Shown: positions 1 to 11,232, counted from the first letter of the stretch. The stretch is 64,000 nt of DNA from Urbifossiella limnaea (GCF_007747215.1 NZ_CP036273.1:7176322-7240321); one strand, 5' to 3'. Numbers and translations are program-made. Notes: generated from the letters alone by a model not told the origin.

Positions 1-2850
1 GCGGCCGAAGGCCCGGCGGTACGCCTCGGTGACGCGGGCCGGGTCGTCGCCGGGCGCGGCCAGAAGCACGCGGGCGAACGCCTCCGCGGCGCGATCGACG
101 AGCCCGCCGTTGAGCATGAACAGCGCCTGCGTCGGGACGACGGTGGTCGGCCGCTGGCCGGCCGGGACCGACGGGTCGGGGAAGTCGAGCGTCTGGAGCA
201 CGTCGTACACGGCACTGCGGACCACCGGCAGGTACACGGTGCGGCGCGGGTGGTCGTAGTCCTCGTAGTTCCGACTGCCGGTCCCGGTGACGTACTGCCG
301 CGGGGTCGCCTTCAGCAGCGATCCGCCGACGGTCCGGTCGAGCAGGCCGGACACGGCGAGCATCCCGTCGCGCACCTCCTCCGCGTCGAGCCGGCGGCGG
401 GGGAAGCGCGACAGGAGGCGATTCTCGGGGTCACGTCGGAGCGCCGTCGCGTCCGCCTGCGAGACGGAGCGGTAGGCCGCGGACGTGACCATCAGCCGGT
501 GCATGTACTTCAGCGACCACCCCTTCTCGACGAACTCGGCGGCGAGCCAGTCGAGCAGCTCGGGGTGGCTGGGCCGCTCGCCGAGGCGGCCGAAGTTGTC
601 CGGCGTCCGCACCAGCCCGGTTCCGAAGTGCCCGGCCCAGAGGCGGTTCACCATCACGCGGGCGGTGAGCGGGTTCGCGGGCCGGGTGAGCCAGTCGGCC
701 AGTTCGAGCCGGCCGCTGCGGTCGGGGCCGATCGGCGCCGCGGCGTCGCCGAACACCTGTGGGACGCGGCGCGGCACCTCGGCGCCGAGCGTGAGGTGGT
801 TGCCGCGGAGGTGGACGCGCAGGTTCTCGCCCTTGGCGTCCTCGACCGCCATCGCCTCGTCTACCGGCGGCCGCGCCTTCTCGGCCGCGGCGAGCGCCTC
901 GCGCCGCAACGTCGCCTCGCGCTTCGCTTCGGGCGCCGCTTCCGCCTCCACCGCCGGCGACGTGCGGAACGAATCGTTGCCCTTCGTCTTCGCGTCCTCA
1001 GCGAACTGGCGGAGGACCGAAGCGAGGAGTTTGCGATCCGCCGCGAGCTGCTCGACCGACAGCGGCGCCGCCGCGACCTGCTCCGGCGTCATCGGCAGGA
1101 GGGCGAACTTGTCGAGGTGCGGGAACGGGCCGGCGCGCTCGAACCGCACCACCGCCTTCCCGGCCGGCAGCGCGACGACGCCCTCGGCGTGCCACGTCTG
1201 CGTGTCGGGGTTCCACGAGCCGGTCTTCGCCCCGCACGCCGCCCCGGCGAGCAACCTGCCGCCGACCGTCACGCGCACCGGCCGCGGCTCGGCGGCGGCG
1301 TAGCGGACGGCGAGTTGGTACGTCCCCGCCGCGGGAACCTCCACGTCGTACTCGGCGACGTTCGGCAGCGGCCCGGCGTTGATGACGACGCCGATCCCGG
1401 CGCCGTAGCCGTCGGTGAGTTTCAACACGTTCCCGCGGGCGAACGCCTCGGCCTCCACGCGGACCGTACCGGCCGGCGCGTCCTTCGTCGGGTCGGCGAC
1501 GACCAGCTTCAGCGGCCCGGAGCGCCGCGCCACCTCGGCCGCGGCCGAGGTGTACTCGGCCGCGCGCTTCCGCTCCTCCGTCAGCCGCGCCGCCACCGCG
1601 GCCTTGAGCTTGGCGTCAGCCGCATTCACCTCCGCCTTCGCGGCGGCCACCGTCTTCTCGTGAGCCGCCAGCGCCGCGGCCGAAGCGGCGCTGCCGATCG
1701 GGCGCTCGTTCCACGCCGCCACGACCGTGTGGTTCTTCATCGTCTTCGTGGAGGAGAACATGCCGGCGAGCGCGTAGTAGTCTTCGGCGCGGATGGGGTC
1801 GAACTTGTGGTCGTGGCAGCGGGCGCAGCCGAGTGTCAGGCCCAGGAACGCCTGGCCGAGCGCGTCGAGTTGCTCGTCCACGATGTCCATCCGCATCTTC
1901 ATCGGGTCGTCCTCGGCGAGCATCTTGGGCCCGACCACGAGGAACCCGGTGGCGGTCAGCCGGTCGGCGCGCTCGGCGTCGGTGCCGCCGGGGAGGAGGT
2001 CGCCGGCGACCTGCTCGCGCACGAATTGGTCGTACGGCTTGTCGGCGTTCAGGCTGCGGATCACCCAGTCGCGGTACCGCCACGCGTTGACGTACGCGAG
2101 GTTCTCGTCCATCCCGTTGCTGTCGGCGTAGCGGGCCACGTCGAGCCAGCGCCGGCCCCACTTCTCGCCGTAGGCCGGCGACGCGAGGAGCCGCTCGACG
2201 ACCCGCTCGTAAGCGTCCGCCGCAGTGTCGCGCAGGAAGGCGTCGGTCTCGGCGGGCGTCGGCGGGAGGCCGGTGAGGTCGAACATGACGCGGCGCAGGA
2301 GTAAGCGCCGGTCGGCGGGCGGCGCGAGCGCGAGCCCCTGTTCGGCGAGGCGCGCGACGAGGAAGGCGTCGATCGGGTTGGGGAACGCGGACTGCGGCAC
2401 CGGCGGCCGCCTGACGGGCTGGAACGCCCAGAACCCCCGCTCCTCGGCGGTGATCGGGCGCGGCCCGGTGGCTTTCGGCGCGGCGGCCGTGGGGGCGGAG
2501 TCGGGCCACGGGGCGCCGGCCTTCACCCACGCGGCGACGGCGGCGACCGTGGGCGCGGGGAGCTTGTCCTTCGGCGGCATCCGCAGTTCGCCGTCGTGGG
2601 CGAGGGCGTGGAGCAGGACGCTCTTGCCCGGGTCGCCGGGGACGAGCGCGGGGCCGCGGTCGCCGCCGGCGAGCAGGGCGGCACGCGAATCGACGCGCAG
2701 CCCGCCCTTCTGCTTCTCCGGCCCGTGGCACGAGACGCACTTCTCGACGAGGACCGGGCGCACGGACTTCTCGAAGTGCGCGGCGGCGTCCGGCTGGGCC
2801 GCCGCGGGGGCGGCGAGGAGCAGGACCGCGGTGAGCGAGGCGGAGCGCAT
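1..2850 (-). CDS. DUF1549/DUF1553 (PSCyt1/PSD1) protein, 3' end outside the window
   Basis: The frame is open from an ATG at 2850 to the left edge, so at least 950 codons with the C-terminus missing. The start opens a signal peptide (MRSASLTAVLLLAAPAAA) that ends before QPDAAAHFEKSVRPVL. A planctomycete cytochrome-c motif CVSCHGPEK follows at about residue 38, then the DUF1549 core (PPTPAETDAF, RWLDVARYADSNGMDENL, CARCHDHKFDPI as a second CxxCH) and a DUF1553 C-terminal part (PLTARVMVNRLWAGHFG, NRLLSRFPRRRLDAEEVRD). An inserted carbohydrate-binding-like stretch lies between the two. Family members are exported and usually partner a DUF1501 protein; their biochemical role is not established. 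It is a paralogue of the gene at 6080. It lies downstream of, and on the same strand as, the CxxCH dehydrogenase gene ending at 2931, 80 nt away, so co-transcription is likely. Confidence 0.9.
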   Translation of the reverse strand, partial: MRSASLTAVLLLAAPAAAQPDAAAHFEKSVRPVLVEKCVSCHGPEKQKGGLRVDSRAALLAGGDRGPALVPGDPGKSVLLHALAHDGELRMPPKDKLPAPTVAAVAAWVKAGAPWPDSAPTAAAPKATGPRPITAEERGFWAFQPVRRPPVPQSAFPNPIDAFLVARLAEQGLALAPPADRRLLLRRVMFDLTGLPPTPAETDAFLRDTAADAYERVVERLLASPAYGEKWGRRWLDVARYADSNGMDENLAYVNAWRYRDWVIRSLNADKPYDQFVREQVAGDLLPGGTDAERADRLTATGFLVVGPKMLAEDDPMKMRMDIVDEQLDALGQAFLGLTLGCARCHDHKFDPIRAEDYYALAGMFSSTKTMKNHTVVAAWNERPIGSAASAAALAAHEKTVAAAKAEVNAADAKLKAAVAARLTEERKRAAEYTSAAAEVARRSGPLKLVVADPTKDAPAGTVRVEAEAFARGNVLKLTDGYGAGIGVVINAGPLPNVAEYDVEVPAAGTYQLAVRYAAAEPRPVRVTVGGRLLAGAACGAKTGSWNPDTQTWHAEGVVALPAGKAVVRFERAGPFPHLDKFALLPMTPEQVAAAPLSVEQLAADRKLLASVLRQFAEDAKTKGNDSFRTSPAVEAEAAPEAKREATLRREALAAAEKARPPVDEAMAVEDAKGENLRVHLRGNHLTLGAEVPRRVPQVFGDAAAPIGPDRSGRLELADWLTRPANPLTARVMVNRLWAGHFGTGLVRTPDNFGRLGERPSHPELLDWLAAEFVEKGWSLKYMHRLMVTSAAYRSVSQADATALRRDPENRLLSRFPRRRLDAEEVRDGMLAVSGLLDRTVGGSLLKATPRQYVTGTGSRNYEDYDHPRRTVYLPVVRSAVYDVLQTLDFPDPSVPAGQRPTTVVPTQALFMLNGGLVDRAAEAFARVLLAAPGDDPARVTEAYRRAFGR

Positions 2851-2930
2851 CAAGGGTGGCCCGTGTGGCCGGCGGGGGGGACGGGATTCATCCTACCCGA
2901 GCCCGGGGACGAACACCAATCCCGCCGGAC

Positions 2931-5762
2931 CTACTTCCGCGAAAGGAGGTACGCGACGAGGTCGCGGGCCTCCTGGTCGGTGAGGCCGTCGAGCAGGCCG
3001 TCGGGCATCAGCGACCCGCGGGCCGGCGTGATCCCGGCCTCGTCGCCCGCGCGGACGCGGAACCGCTCCCCCTTCTCGTCCACGTACACCGACTCGTCCA
3101 GATGCGTACCGACCAGTAGGCCCGTCCGCGACCGGCCGTCGAGCGTTTCCACCCGCCACGCCTGGTAGTGCGGGGCCACCGCGGCGGACGGCTGAACGAT
3201 CGACTCCACCACCCACCGCCGGTCCGTCCGCCCGATTCGGCTCAGGTCCGGGCCGACGCCCGCCCCCCGGCCGTCGGCCGCGTGGCAGCGGGCACACCCG
3301 GCCACCCGCGGGTGCTCGAACACGCGCCGCCCGGCCTCGGCGTCGGCCGGGCCGTCGAGCCGCTTCAGCCACGCGGCCGTGTCGGTCGCCGGCGGGCGGC
3401 CGGCGTGGAACGGCTTCCCGAGCACCCGCGCGGCCAGTTCCTCACGCTCCGCCTGACCGGCCGCCGCCGGTTCGAGTCGCCCGCGCTGTACCGGGGTGAG
3501 TGTGGCGCCGGATAGCGACCGGATCGCCTCGCGGCTCAGTACGGCGTCCCCGCCGGCGGCCAGCCCGAGGAGGAAGTCGGCGTCTGGTGCGCCCGCCGCC
3601 GCGAGCGTGACGAGCGCCTGCGCCCGCACCGCGGTCGGCGCCTTCGCGTCGGCGGCGACGGCCCTCGCCGCGGCCGCCGCGGCCGGGTCGGCCCGGTCCT
3701 TCAGCGCACGTAGAGCTTCGACGCGCAGCGCAGCGGAGGGGTCGCGCAGGAACCCGACGAGCGTGTCCGTCCGCAGCCGCTTGCTCGCCGCCGGCACCGC
3801 CCGCAGCGCCGCGAGGCGGAGCGCCGCGGGCGCGGCCGGGTCGGCGAGGCGGTCGAGGAAGTACTTCGCCAGCCCGTCCTCGTCGATGGGCTGGTTGTCG
3901 ATCCGGGCCAGGGCCGTCGCGAGCCCGGTCAGCCCGCGCGGGTCGATCCTGGGGTCCGCCATCATCTCGACGACCCGCGGCCGGTAGCGCGCCAGCCGCT
4001 CGTCCGCCACCCACTTCGCCGCCAGGAAGCGGACGTCCGGGTCGGGGTCGGCGAGGAACAGGGCCAGCGCCCGCACCGCGTCGGCGTGGCCGGTCGCCCG
4101 CCACACGAGCAGCAGCCCGGCGCGCACCTTCGGGTCTTCGGTCAGCGGGTGGCGGTCGAGCCGCACGAGCAAGTCCGGATGACGGGCCAACTGCCGGACC
4201 GCGGCATGTCGCAGGAACGGGTCCGCGTCGGCGAGCAACTTCAGCAGCACCGGGACCGTGGCCTCGCCCGTCAGCCCGGCGACCGCCTCCGCGCGAACGG
4301 CGGCGCCCACCCCGTCCGCCGCGAACTCGGCCACGTCCGCCTTGCGGGCGACCAGCCCGCGAACGGCCATCGCCCTCACCGCCGGCTCGGCGTCGGTGCG
4401 GGCGACCGAGGCGAGATCGGTACTACCGTCGTTCACCGCGATGAGGCCGTCGAGCGCCGCCGCCCGCGTGCGCACGTCGGCGGCCTTCAGTTGCCCGCGG
4501 AGGAACGACCGCCCGGCCTCGTCGCGCGCCAGCGTGCGTGCCGCCGCGTCGCGCGCCGGGCGGTGCGGGCTCGCCAGCGCGAGCTTCGGGTCGGCCGGCC
4601 GCGGCGCCGGCTTCGCGTCCTTCCAGCGGACGTGCCACACCGCCCCCTTGCCGTGCAGGGTGTACTCCTTCGAGCCCCAGTCGCTCACGAACAGCGAGCC
4701 GTCCGGGGCGGTCGCCAGGCCGGACGGGTGGAACGCGGGGCCGCCCTGCACGAACGGCCGGCGCTCCGCCACGACGGTCGCCCCCTTCGCCCGCGGGGTG
4801 TAGCGCTCGACGCGGTGGTCGGCCCACGCCGGCACGAGCAGGTCGCCGCGGTACTCGGCCGGCAGCCCGTCCGACTCGTAGCAGACGACCTCGCACGGCG
4901 ACTCGCCGGTGCCCGCGGCGAACGGCAGCGTGCCGGGGAGCTCGCCGTTCCACGCCTGGAACGGGTGCCGCCCGGAGCGCCCGTAGCGGAACTGGAAGCC
5001 GTAGTCGCCGCCCTCGACGGCGTGCAGCAGCCGACACGGCGGCGACGAGTCCGGGTCGTTGTCGGCGACGATCAGGCGGCCGAAGATGTCGCGGCCCGTG
5101 CCGAACGGGTTCCAGAAGCCGGTCGCCATCCGGCGCAGCTGCTTCCCGTCGGCGGTGCAGCGGAACAGGTTCCCGCCCTCGCCGCCGCCGGTGAGCGTGG
5201 TGCCGTCGGCGCCGACCAGCTTGTACGGGGCGCCGAGGTTCTCGCCCATGCCGAAGATCAGGTCGCCGCGGGCGTCGAACGCCAGCCCGGCGAGGCCGTT
5301 GTGCGGGTAGTTGCCGGCGGTGTCGAGGAACGCGACGCGGGTCTTCTCGTCGGCCGTGCCGTCGCCGTCGGTGTCGCGGAGGCGCAGCACCTCGTTGCGG
5401 GTGGCGAGGTACACCGACCCGTCCGGGTGGACGGCGAGGTCCATCGTGGCGGTCGTACCCTCGAAGAAGGTGGTGAACTTGTCGGCGCGGCCGTCGCCGT
5501 CGGTGTCTTCGAGCACGCGGACGCGGTCGGCCTTCGGGCCGGCGTAGTTCGCCGGGCGGAAGTGCGTGTGGCTCTCGACGACGAGCAGCCGGCCGCGGGC
5601 GTCGAAGTCGAGGGCGATGGGTTGAACGATGTCCGGGGCGGCGGCGAACCGCTCGACGACGAGCCGCGGGTCGGCCGCGGTGGGTGCGGCGGGCGGCGCG
5701 GGCTGCGCGTTCGCCACGGCCAGGATCACGACGACGGCGGCGGCGGCGAGAGAGGGACGCAC
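2931..5762 (-). CDS. PVC-type heme-binding CxxCH protein (GSDH-like propeller, HEAT repeats, cytochrome c)
   Basis: Exported 943-residue protein. The frame is open much further upstream, but the GTG at 5762 directly opens a signal peptide (MRPSLAAAAVVVILAVANA), so it is preferred. Residues ~25-400 resemble the planctomycete 'putative membrane-bound dehydrogenase' beta-propeller (VLEDTDGDGRADKFTTF, NGLAGLAFDARGDLIFGMG, PSGLATAPDGSLFVSDWG). Residues ~430-780 are Ala/Arg/Asp-rich HEAT-like repeats. The C-terminus carries one c-type heme motif, VAGCARCHAADGRG, and the family's usual end, GLLDGLTDQEARDLVAYL. The family is presumed to oxidise a sugar or alcohol and pass electrons to its heme, but substrate and activity are unknown. 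It is divergent from the DUF1549/DUF1553 gene at 6080. Confidence 0.88.
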   Translation of the reverse strand: MRPSLAAAAVVVILAVANAQPAPPAAPTAADPRLVVERFAAAPDIVQPIALDFDARGRLLVVESHTHFRPANYAGPKADRVRVLEDTDGDGRADKFTTFFEGTTATMDLAVHPDGSVYLATRNEVLRLRDTDGDGTADEKTRVAFLDTAGNYPHNGLAGLAFDARGDLIFGMGENLGAPYKLVGADGTTLTGGGEGGNLFRCTADGKQLRRMATGFWNPFGTGRDIFGRLIVADNDPDSSPPCRLLHAVEGGDYGFQFRYGRSGRHPFQAWNGELPGTLPFAAGTGESPCEVVCYESDGLPAEYRGDLLVPAWADHRVERYTPRAKGATVVAERRPFVQGGPAFHPSGLATAPDGSLFVSDWGSKEYTLHGKGAVWHVRWKDAKPAPRPADPKLALASPHRPARDAAARTLARDEAGRSFLRGQLKAADVRTRAAALDGLIAVNDGSTDLASVARTDAEPAVRAMAVRGLVARKADVAEFAADGVGAAVRAEAVAGLTGEATVPVLLKLLADADPFLRHAAVRQLARHPDLLVRLDRHPLTEDPKVRAGLLLVWRATGHADAVRALALFLADPDPDVRFLAAKWVADERLARYRPRVVEMMADPRIDPRGLTGLATALARIDNQPIDEDGLAKYFLDRLADPAAPAALRLAALRAVPAASKRLRTDTLVGFLRDPSAALRVEALRALKDRADPAAAAAARAVAADAKAPTAVRAQALVTLAAAGAPDADFLLGLAAGGDAVLSREAIRSLSGATLTPVQRGRLEPAAAGQAEREELAARVLGKPFHAGRPPATDTAAWLKRLDGPADAEAGRRVFEHPRVAGCARCHAADGRGAGVGPDLSRIGRTDRRWVVESIVQPSAAVAPHYQAWRVETLDGRSRTGLLVGTHLDESVYVDEKGERFRVRAGDEAGITPARGSLMPDGLLDGLTDQEARDLVAYLLSRK

Positions 5763-5816
5763 GACGGTCTCCGGGTTCGGGTCAGGCCACGCGGGTCGTT
5801 CGGACCGCGGGCATTG

Positions 5817-5868
5817 TGTGTACGACTCCCCCCCGGGGGGTCGAGGCACGAATTGAGTCGAGTACACA
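5817..5868. promoter_or_regulatory. Imperfect inverted repeat in the divergent intergenic region (5763-6079)
   Basis: The 317-nt gap between two divergent cytochrome-c-type genes holds no gene. It contains TGTGTACGACTC (5817-5828) and GAGTCGAGTACACA (5855-5868), which pair apart from a 2-nt insertion. A C7/G6 block inside the loop can also pair. The position suits an operator or a divergent promoter element. No function is known and no clear sigma-70 hexamers stand out. Confidence 0.3.
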
Positions 5869-6079
5869 AAAGATCGTTGTGGCGCAGCCGCGACGGCGGC
5901 GCTGGCCATCGGCACGTTCCGGTCGGCGGGCGGGCGTGGGTGGTTCCCCTCACGGTAGCCCGCGCCGGCGCCGCGGCCACGGCCGGCGAGGGTCCGACCG
6001 AACGACGCTTGAAGCCGTCGGCGATGTGGGCGAGAATACCCTGAGCCCTCCGCACCGCGCCTCCCCGGCCTGCCCGCGC

Positions 6080-8335
6080 ATGAACCGCCACTCCCTCCCG
6101 CTCGTCGTCGCGCTCCTGGTCGTGCCCGCCGCACGTGCCCAGGACACGCGGCACTTCGAGACCCGCGTCCGGCCGCTCCTGGCCGAGAACTGCTTCAAGT
6201 GCCACGGCCCCGACCGGCAGCGCGGCGACCTGCGGCTCGACACGGCGGACGGCTTCAAGAAGGGCGGCGGGTCCGGCACCCCGCTCGTCACCCCCGCGCG
6301 ACCGGACGACAGCCTCCTCCTCCGCGCCGTCCGTCACGCCGACGGGGTCGAGAAGATGCCGCCGGAGGGGAAGCTCACCGCCGCCCAGGTCGCCGACCTG
6401 GCGGCGTGGGTGAAGGCGGGAGCGCCCTACCCGGCCTCGGTGGCGAAGGCGCCCGCTGCCGACCCGGCGAAGCACTGGGCGTTCCTCCCGCTTCAGCAGG
6501 CACGAAATCCGAAGCCCGAGATTCACAACCCGATCGACGGCTTCGTCCTGGCGAAACTCGCCGCCGCCGGCCTGACCCCGGCCCCGCCGGCCGACGCGCG
6601 GGCGCTGATCCGCCGCGCCACGTTCGACCTCACGGGCCTGCCGCCGACGCCGGACGAGATCGACGCCTTCCTCCGGGATTCCGCACGCCGCACGCCGGAC
6701 GCCGCGTTCGAAGCGGTGGTGGACCGGCTGCTCGCGTCGCCGGCCTACGGCGAGCGGTGGGGGCGGCACTGGCTCGACGTGGCCCGCTACGCCGACAGCA
6801 ACGGGCTCGACGAGAACGTCGCCCACGGCACCGCCTGGCGGTACCGCGACTACGTCGTCCGCAGCCTCAACGCCGACAAGCCGTACGACCAGTTCCTCCG
6901 CGAGCAACTCGCCGGCGACCTCCTCCCCGCGGCCGACCCCGCCGCGCGGGCCGAGCGGCTCGTCGCCACCGGGTTCCTGGCCCTCGGGCCGAAGGTGCTC
7001 GCCGAGCCCGACGAGAAGCGGATGGAACTCGACATCGTGGACGAGCAGATCGACACCGTCGGCCGCGCCGTGCTGGGGATGACGTTCGGCTGCGCCCGCT
7101 GCCACGACCACAAGTTCGACCCGATCGAGCAGGCCGACTACTACGGCCTCGCCGGCGTGTTCGTGAGCACGCGGACGATGGAGCACTTCAAGAAGGTGGC
7201 CCGCTGGCACGAGAACTCCATCGCCACGCCCGCCGAGCAGCGGGCGAAGGCCCAGATCGACGCCGCCGGCGCCGTGGTGAAGTCGCTGCCCGCGGCCGCG
7301 GCGGCGCTGGCGGCGGCTTCGCCCGACCTGCCGACGGCGATGGGCGTGGCCGACGGCACGCCGACCGACGTGCGGGTGCTGCGCCGGGGGAACCACCTCA
7401 CCCCGGCGGACGTGGTGCCGCGGCGGTTCCCGCTCGTGTTCGCCGGCGCGGGGCAGCCCGCGCTGCCGAAGGGGCAGAGCGGCCGGCTCGAACTCGCGGC
7501 GTGGCTCACCGACCCGCGGCACCCGCTCACCGCCCGCGTGATCGTCAACCGCGTGTGGCGGTGGCACTTCGGCAAGGGGCTGGTGCGGTCCGTGGACAAC
7601 TTCGGCCTCACCGGCGACGCCCCGACGCACCCGGAGCTGCTCGACTACCTCGCCGCCGGGTTCACGGCCGACGGCTGGAGCCTGAAGCGCCTCCACCGCC
7701 GCATCATGCTCTCGGCCACGTACCGGATGAGCACCGCCCACGACGCGAAGGCCGCGACCGCCGACCCGGACAACCGCCTGCTGTGGCGGGCGAACCCGCG
7801 CCGGCTGGAGGCCGAGGCGATCCGCGATTCCTTGCTGGCCGTCGGCGGGCTGCTCGACCGCACCGCCGGCGGCCCGGCGCTCGCGGGCGTCAAGAACCGC
7901 GACTACCTGTTCGACCACACCTCGAAGGACCGCACGAGCTACGCCAGCGACCGCCGGTCGCTGTACCTGCCGGTGATCCGCAACAACCTGTACGACGTGT
8001 TCCAGCTGTTCGACGCCCCCGACCCGGCCGTGCCGACTGGCGACCGGGCGACGACCACCGTACCGACGCAGGCGCTGTTCTTCCTCAACAGCGACCTGTC
8101 GGCGCGGGCCGCCGACGCGCTCGCCGGCCGGTTGCTCGCCGCCCCGGGCCTCGACGACGCGGGCCGCGTGCGGCTGCTGTTCGAGTTCGCCTACAGCCGC
8201 CCGCCGACGACAGCCGAGACCGCGCGGGTGGTCGCCGGCGTGGCCGCGTTCGAGGCCGACGCGGGCCGCCGCGCCGCGTGGGCGGCCGTGTGCCAGGCGG
8301 TGCTGGCGGGGAACGAGTTCATCCACCTGAACTGA
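6080..8335 (+). CDS. DUF1549/DUF1553 (PSCyt1/PSD1) exported protein
   Basis: 751 residues from ATG 6080, which opens a signal peptide (MNRHSLPLVVALLVVPAARA) and is therefore chosen over longer in-frame starts. Heme-type motif NCFKCHGPDRQRGDLRLD comes directly after the signal peptide, then DUF1549 (FDLTGLPPTPDEIDAF, RHWLDVARYADSNGLDEN, CARCHDHKFDPIEQADYYGL). DUF1553 follows (PLTARVIVNRVWRWHFGKG, NRLLWRANPRRLEAEAIRD) and the protein ends in GNEFIHLN. It lacks the long insertion present in the paralogue at 1-2850. It is followed 20 nt later by its usual DUF1501 partner, so the two probably form an operon. Substrate unknown; the family is expanded in Planctomycetota. Confidence 0.92.
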   Translation: MNRHSLPLVVALLVVPAARAQDTRHFETRVRPLLAENCFKCHGPDRQRGDLRLDTADGFKKGGGSGTPLVTPARPDDSLLLRAVRHADGVEKMPPEGKLTAAQVADLAAWVKAGAPYPASVAKAPAADPAKHWAFLPLQQARNPKPEIHNPIDGFVLAKLAAAGLTPAPPADARALIRRATFDLTGLPPTPDEIDAFLRDSARRTPDAAFEAVVDRLLASPAYGERWGRHWLDVARYADSNGLDENVAHGTAWRYRDYVVRSLNADKPYDQFLREQLAGDLLPAADPAARAERLVATGFLALGPKVLAEPDEKRMELDIVDEQIDTVGRAVLGMTFGCARCHDHKFDPIEQADYYGLAGVFVSTRTMEHFKKVARWHENSIATPAEQRAKAQIDAAGAVVKSLPAAAAALAAASPDLPTAMGVADGTPTDVRVLRRGNHLTPADVVPRRFPLVFAGAGQPALPKGQSGRLELAAWLTDPRHPLTARVIVNRVWRWHFGKGLVRSVDNFGLTGDAPTHPELLDYLAAGFTADGWSLKRLHRRIMLSATYRMSTAHDAKAATADPDNRLLWRANPRRLEAEAIRDSLLAVGGLLDRTAGGPALAGVKNRDYLFDHTSKDRTSYASDRRSLYLPVIRNNLYDVFQLFDAPDPAVPTGDRATTTVPTQALFFLNSDLSARAADALAGRLLAAPGLDDAGRVRLLFEFAYSRPPTTAETARVVAGVAAFEADAGRRAAWAAVCQAVLAGNEFIHLN

Positions 8336-8355
8336 GTGACGGAGACCGGCCCGTG

Positions 8356-9729
<1,374 letters not shown>

Positions 9730-9759
9730 TCGGATGACGGGTCCGCATATCGGACCACT

Positions 9760-9826
9760 CGTTAGGCCGGGGCGCAAGCCCCGTCGGGCGTCGAAACCCC
9801 GACGGGGCTTGCGCCCCGGCCTAACG
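9760..9826. repeat. Perfect 29-bp inverted repeat (REP-like hairpin or terminator)
   Basis: Arms 9760-9788 and 9798-9826 are exact reverse complements, starting CGTTAGGCCGGGGCGCAAGC on the left, with a 9-nt loop. It stands between the stop of the DUF1501 gene and the start of the PHP gene. The stem is long enough to act as a terminator, but there is no T-run. The length and perfection look more like a dispersed palindromic repeat than an ordinary terminator. Only one copy is seen in this window. Confidence 0.75.
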
Positions 9827-9844
9827 ATGCACCCCGAGGTCGCG

Positions 9845-11185
9845 ATGCCCCTTCACCGCTCGCTCGTCGCCGTCGGGGTCGTGATCCTGCTGACGGCCGC
9901 CGAGCCGCTGCCCCGGAAGCACACCAACGTCGAGCGCCTGGCGCCGGAGCGCCTCGCCGCCGTGCGGGCGGGCGTGGAGCGCCTTTACGCGAAGCGCGTC
10001 GCGGTGCCGCCGCGGCCGGGGCTGACGGACTACAAGTGTATTCTTCACGCCCACGCCGAGGACTCGACGCACACCGGCGGCACGCTGCCGGAGATGCTCG
10101 CCGACGCGAAGAAGGCCGGCGTCCACGCCGTCCTCCTCACCGACCACTACCGCCCGCCGACCGACTTCATCGACGGCCGCTGGCGCGGCCTGAAGGACGG
10201 CGTCCTGTTCATCCCCGGCTCCGAGGCCCGCGGGTTCCTGCTGTACCCGAGCAAGTCCATCCTCAACCGCATGGAGCTGAAGGGCGCCGACTTCATCGAC
10301 ACCGTCACCGCCGACGACGGCATGATCTTCCTGTCGCACGTCGAGGAGCGGAAGGGCCACCCGGTGGACGGCCTGACCGGGCTCGAAATTTACAACCGCC
10401 ACTGGGACGCGAAGCGCGACCCGGCGTCGATCGTCGCGCTCGCGCTGATGCTCACCGACCCGCGGCAGGTCGCATCGCTGGAGAAGAGCCTGCGGCAGTT
10501 CCCCGACGAGGTGCTGGCGTTCCAGTGCGACTACCCGACGGTCTACCTGGACAAGTGGGACGAGGGGACGAAGCGGCGGCGGCTCACGGGTGTCGCCGCC
10601 AACGACTGCCACCACAACCAGGTGTTCCTGGTGAAGATGGTGGACGCGGACACCGTGCTGGTCGGGACCAACGTGGAGCCCGACGACAAGATGCGGCGCG
10701 TCTCCGCCGCGCTGCGGCCGGGCATCCGCGAGATGACGCGCGGCCGGACGGCGGGCGACGTGCTCGCGCGGCTCGACTTCGACCCGTACTTCCGCTCGTT
10801 CCGCAACTCCAGCACCCACGTCCTGGCGCCGCGGCTCGACGAGCCCGCGATCCGTGCCGCGCTCCAGGCCGGCCACGCCTACGTCTCGCACGACTGGATG
10901 GGCGACCCGACCGGCTTACGGTTCGAGGCGGCCGCCGGCGCCGCGCGGGCGGAGATGGGCGACGAGATCCGCCTCGCTGCCGGCCCGAAGCTCACCGCGC
11001 GGCTGCCGCAGCCGGCGTGCGTTCGGCTGCTGCGCCACGGCCGCGAGGTGGCGCGGGCGGAGGACGCGGCCGCGTTCGAGTACACGCCGACGGAGCCCGG
11101 CGCCTACCGGCTGGAGGCGTGGCTCCGCCTCGACGACGAGTGGCGGCCGTGGCTGTACTCGAACCCGATCTACGTGCGCGGGTGA
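9845..11185 (+). CDS. PHP-domain protein, predicted metal-dependent phosphoesterase, exported
   Basis: 446 residues. ATG 9845 is preferred over ATG 9827 because GAGG lies just before it, it opens a hydrophobic leader (MPLHRSLVAVGVVILLTAAE), and 9827 abuts the hairpin repeat. PHP-type metal ligands are visible: CILHAHAEDSTHTGG, VLLTDHY, FIPGSEA, FLSHVEE, then GVAANDCHHNQ. The C-terminal ~100 residues (from RAALQAGHAYVSHDW) form a beta-rich domain that other exported PHP proteins share. Such enzymes hydrolyse phosphoesters with a trinuclear metal site, but the substrate here is unknown. It stands alone; the next gene is convergent. Confidence 0.82.
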   Translation: MPLHRSLVAVGVVILLTAAEPLPRKHTNVERLAPERLAAVRAGVERLYAKRVAVPPRPGLTDYKCILHAHAEDSTHTGGTLPEMLADAKKAGVHAVLLTDHYRPPTDFIDGRWRGLKDGVLFIPGSEARGFLLYPSKSILNRMELKGADFIDTVTADDGMIFLSHVEERKGHPVDGLTGLEIYNRHWDAKRDPASIVALALMLTDPRQVASLEKSLRQFPDEVLAFQCDYPTVYLDKWDEGTKRRRLTGVAANDCHHNQVFLVKMVDADTVLVGTNVEPDDKMRRVSAALRPGIREMTRGRTAGDVLARLDFDPYFRSFRNSSTHVLAPRLDEPAIRAALQAGHAYVSHDWMGDPTGLRFEAAAGAARAEMGDEIRLAAGPKLTARLPQPACVRLLRHGREVARAEDAAAFEYTPTEPGAYRLEAWLRLDDEWRPWLYSNPIYVRG

Positions 11186-11232
11186 CGCCGTCGTGGTCTC
11201 TGGCCGCCACCAGGTCCGCGGGCGCGCGTGCG

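Noticed and set aside
250-2304. Plus-strand frame of 684 codons at the left edge
   Set aside because: It is antisense to the first DUF1549/DUF1553 gene, whose minus-strand translation has all family motifs.
5726-8326. Minus-strand open frame of 866 codons opposite the DUF1549/DUF1553 gene
   Set aside because: Antisense to a clear gene with leader, heme motif and full domains; the minus-strand product is Arg/Val/Gly-rich without motifs.
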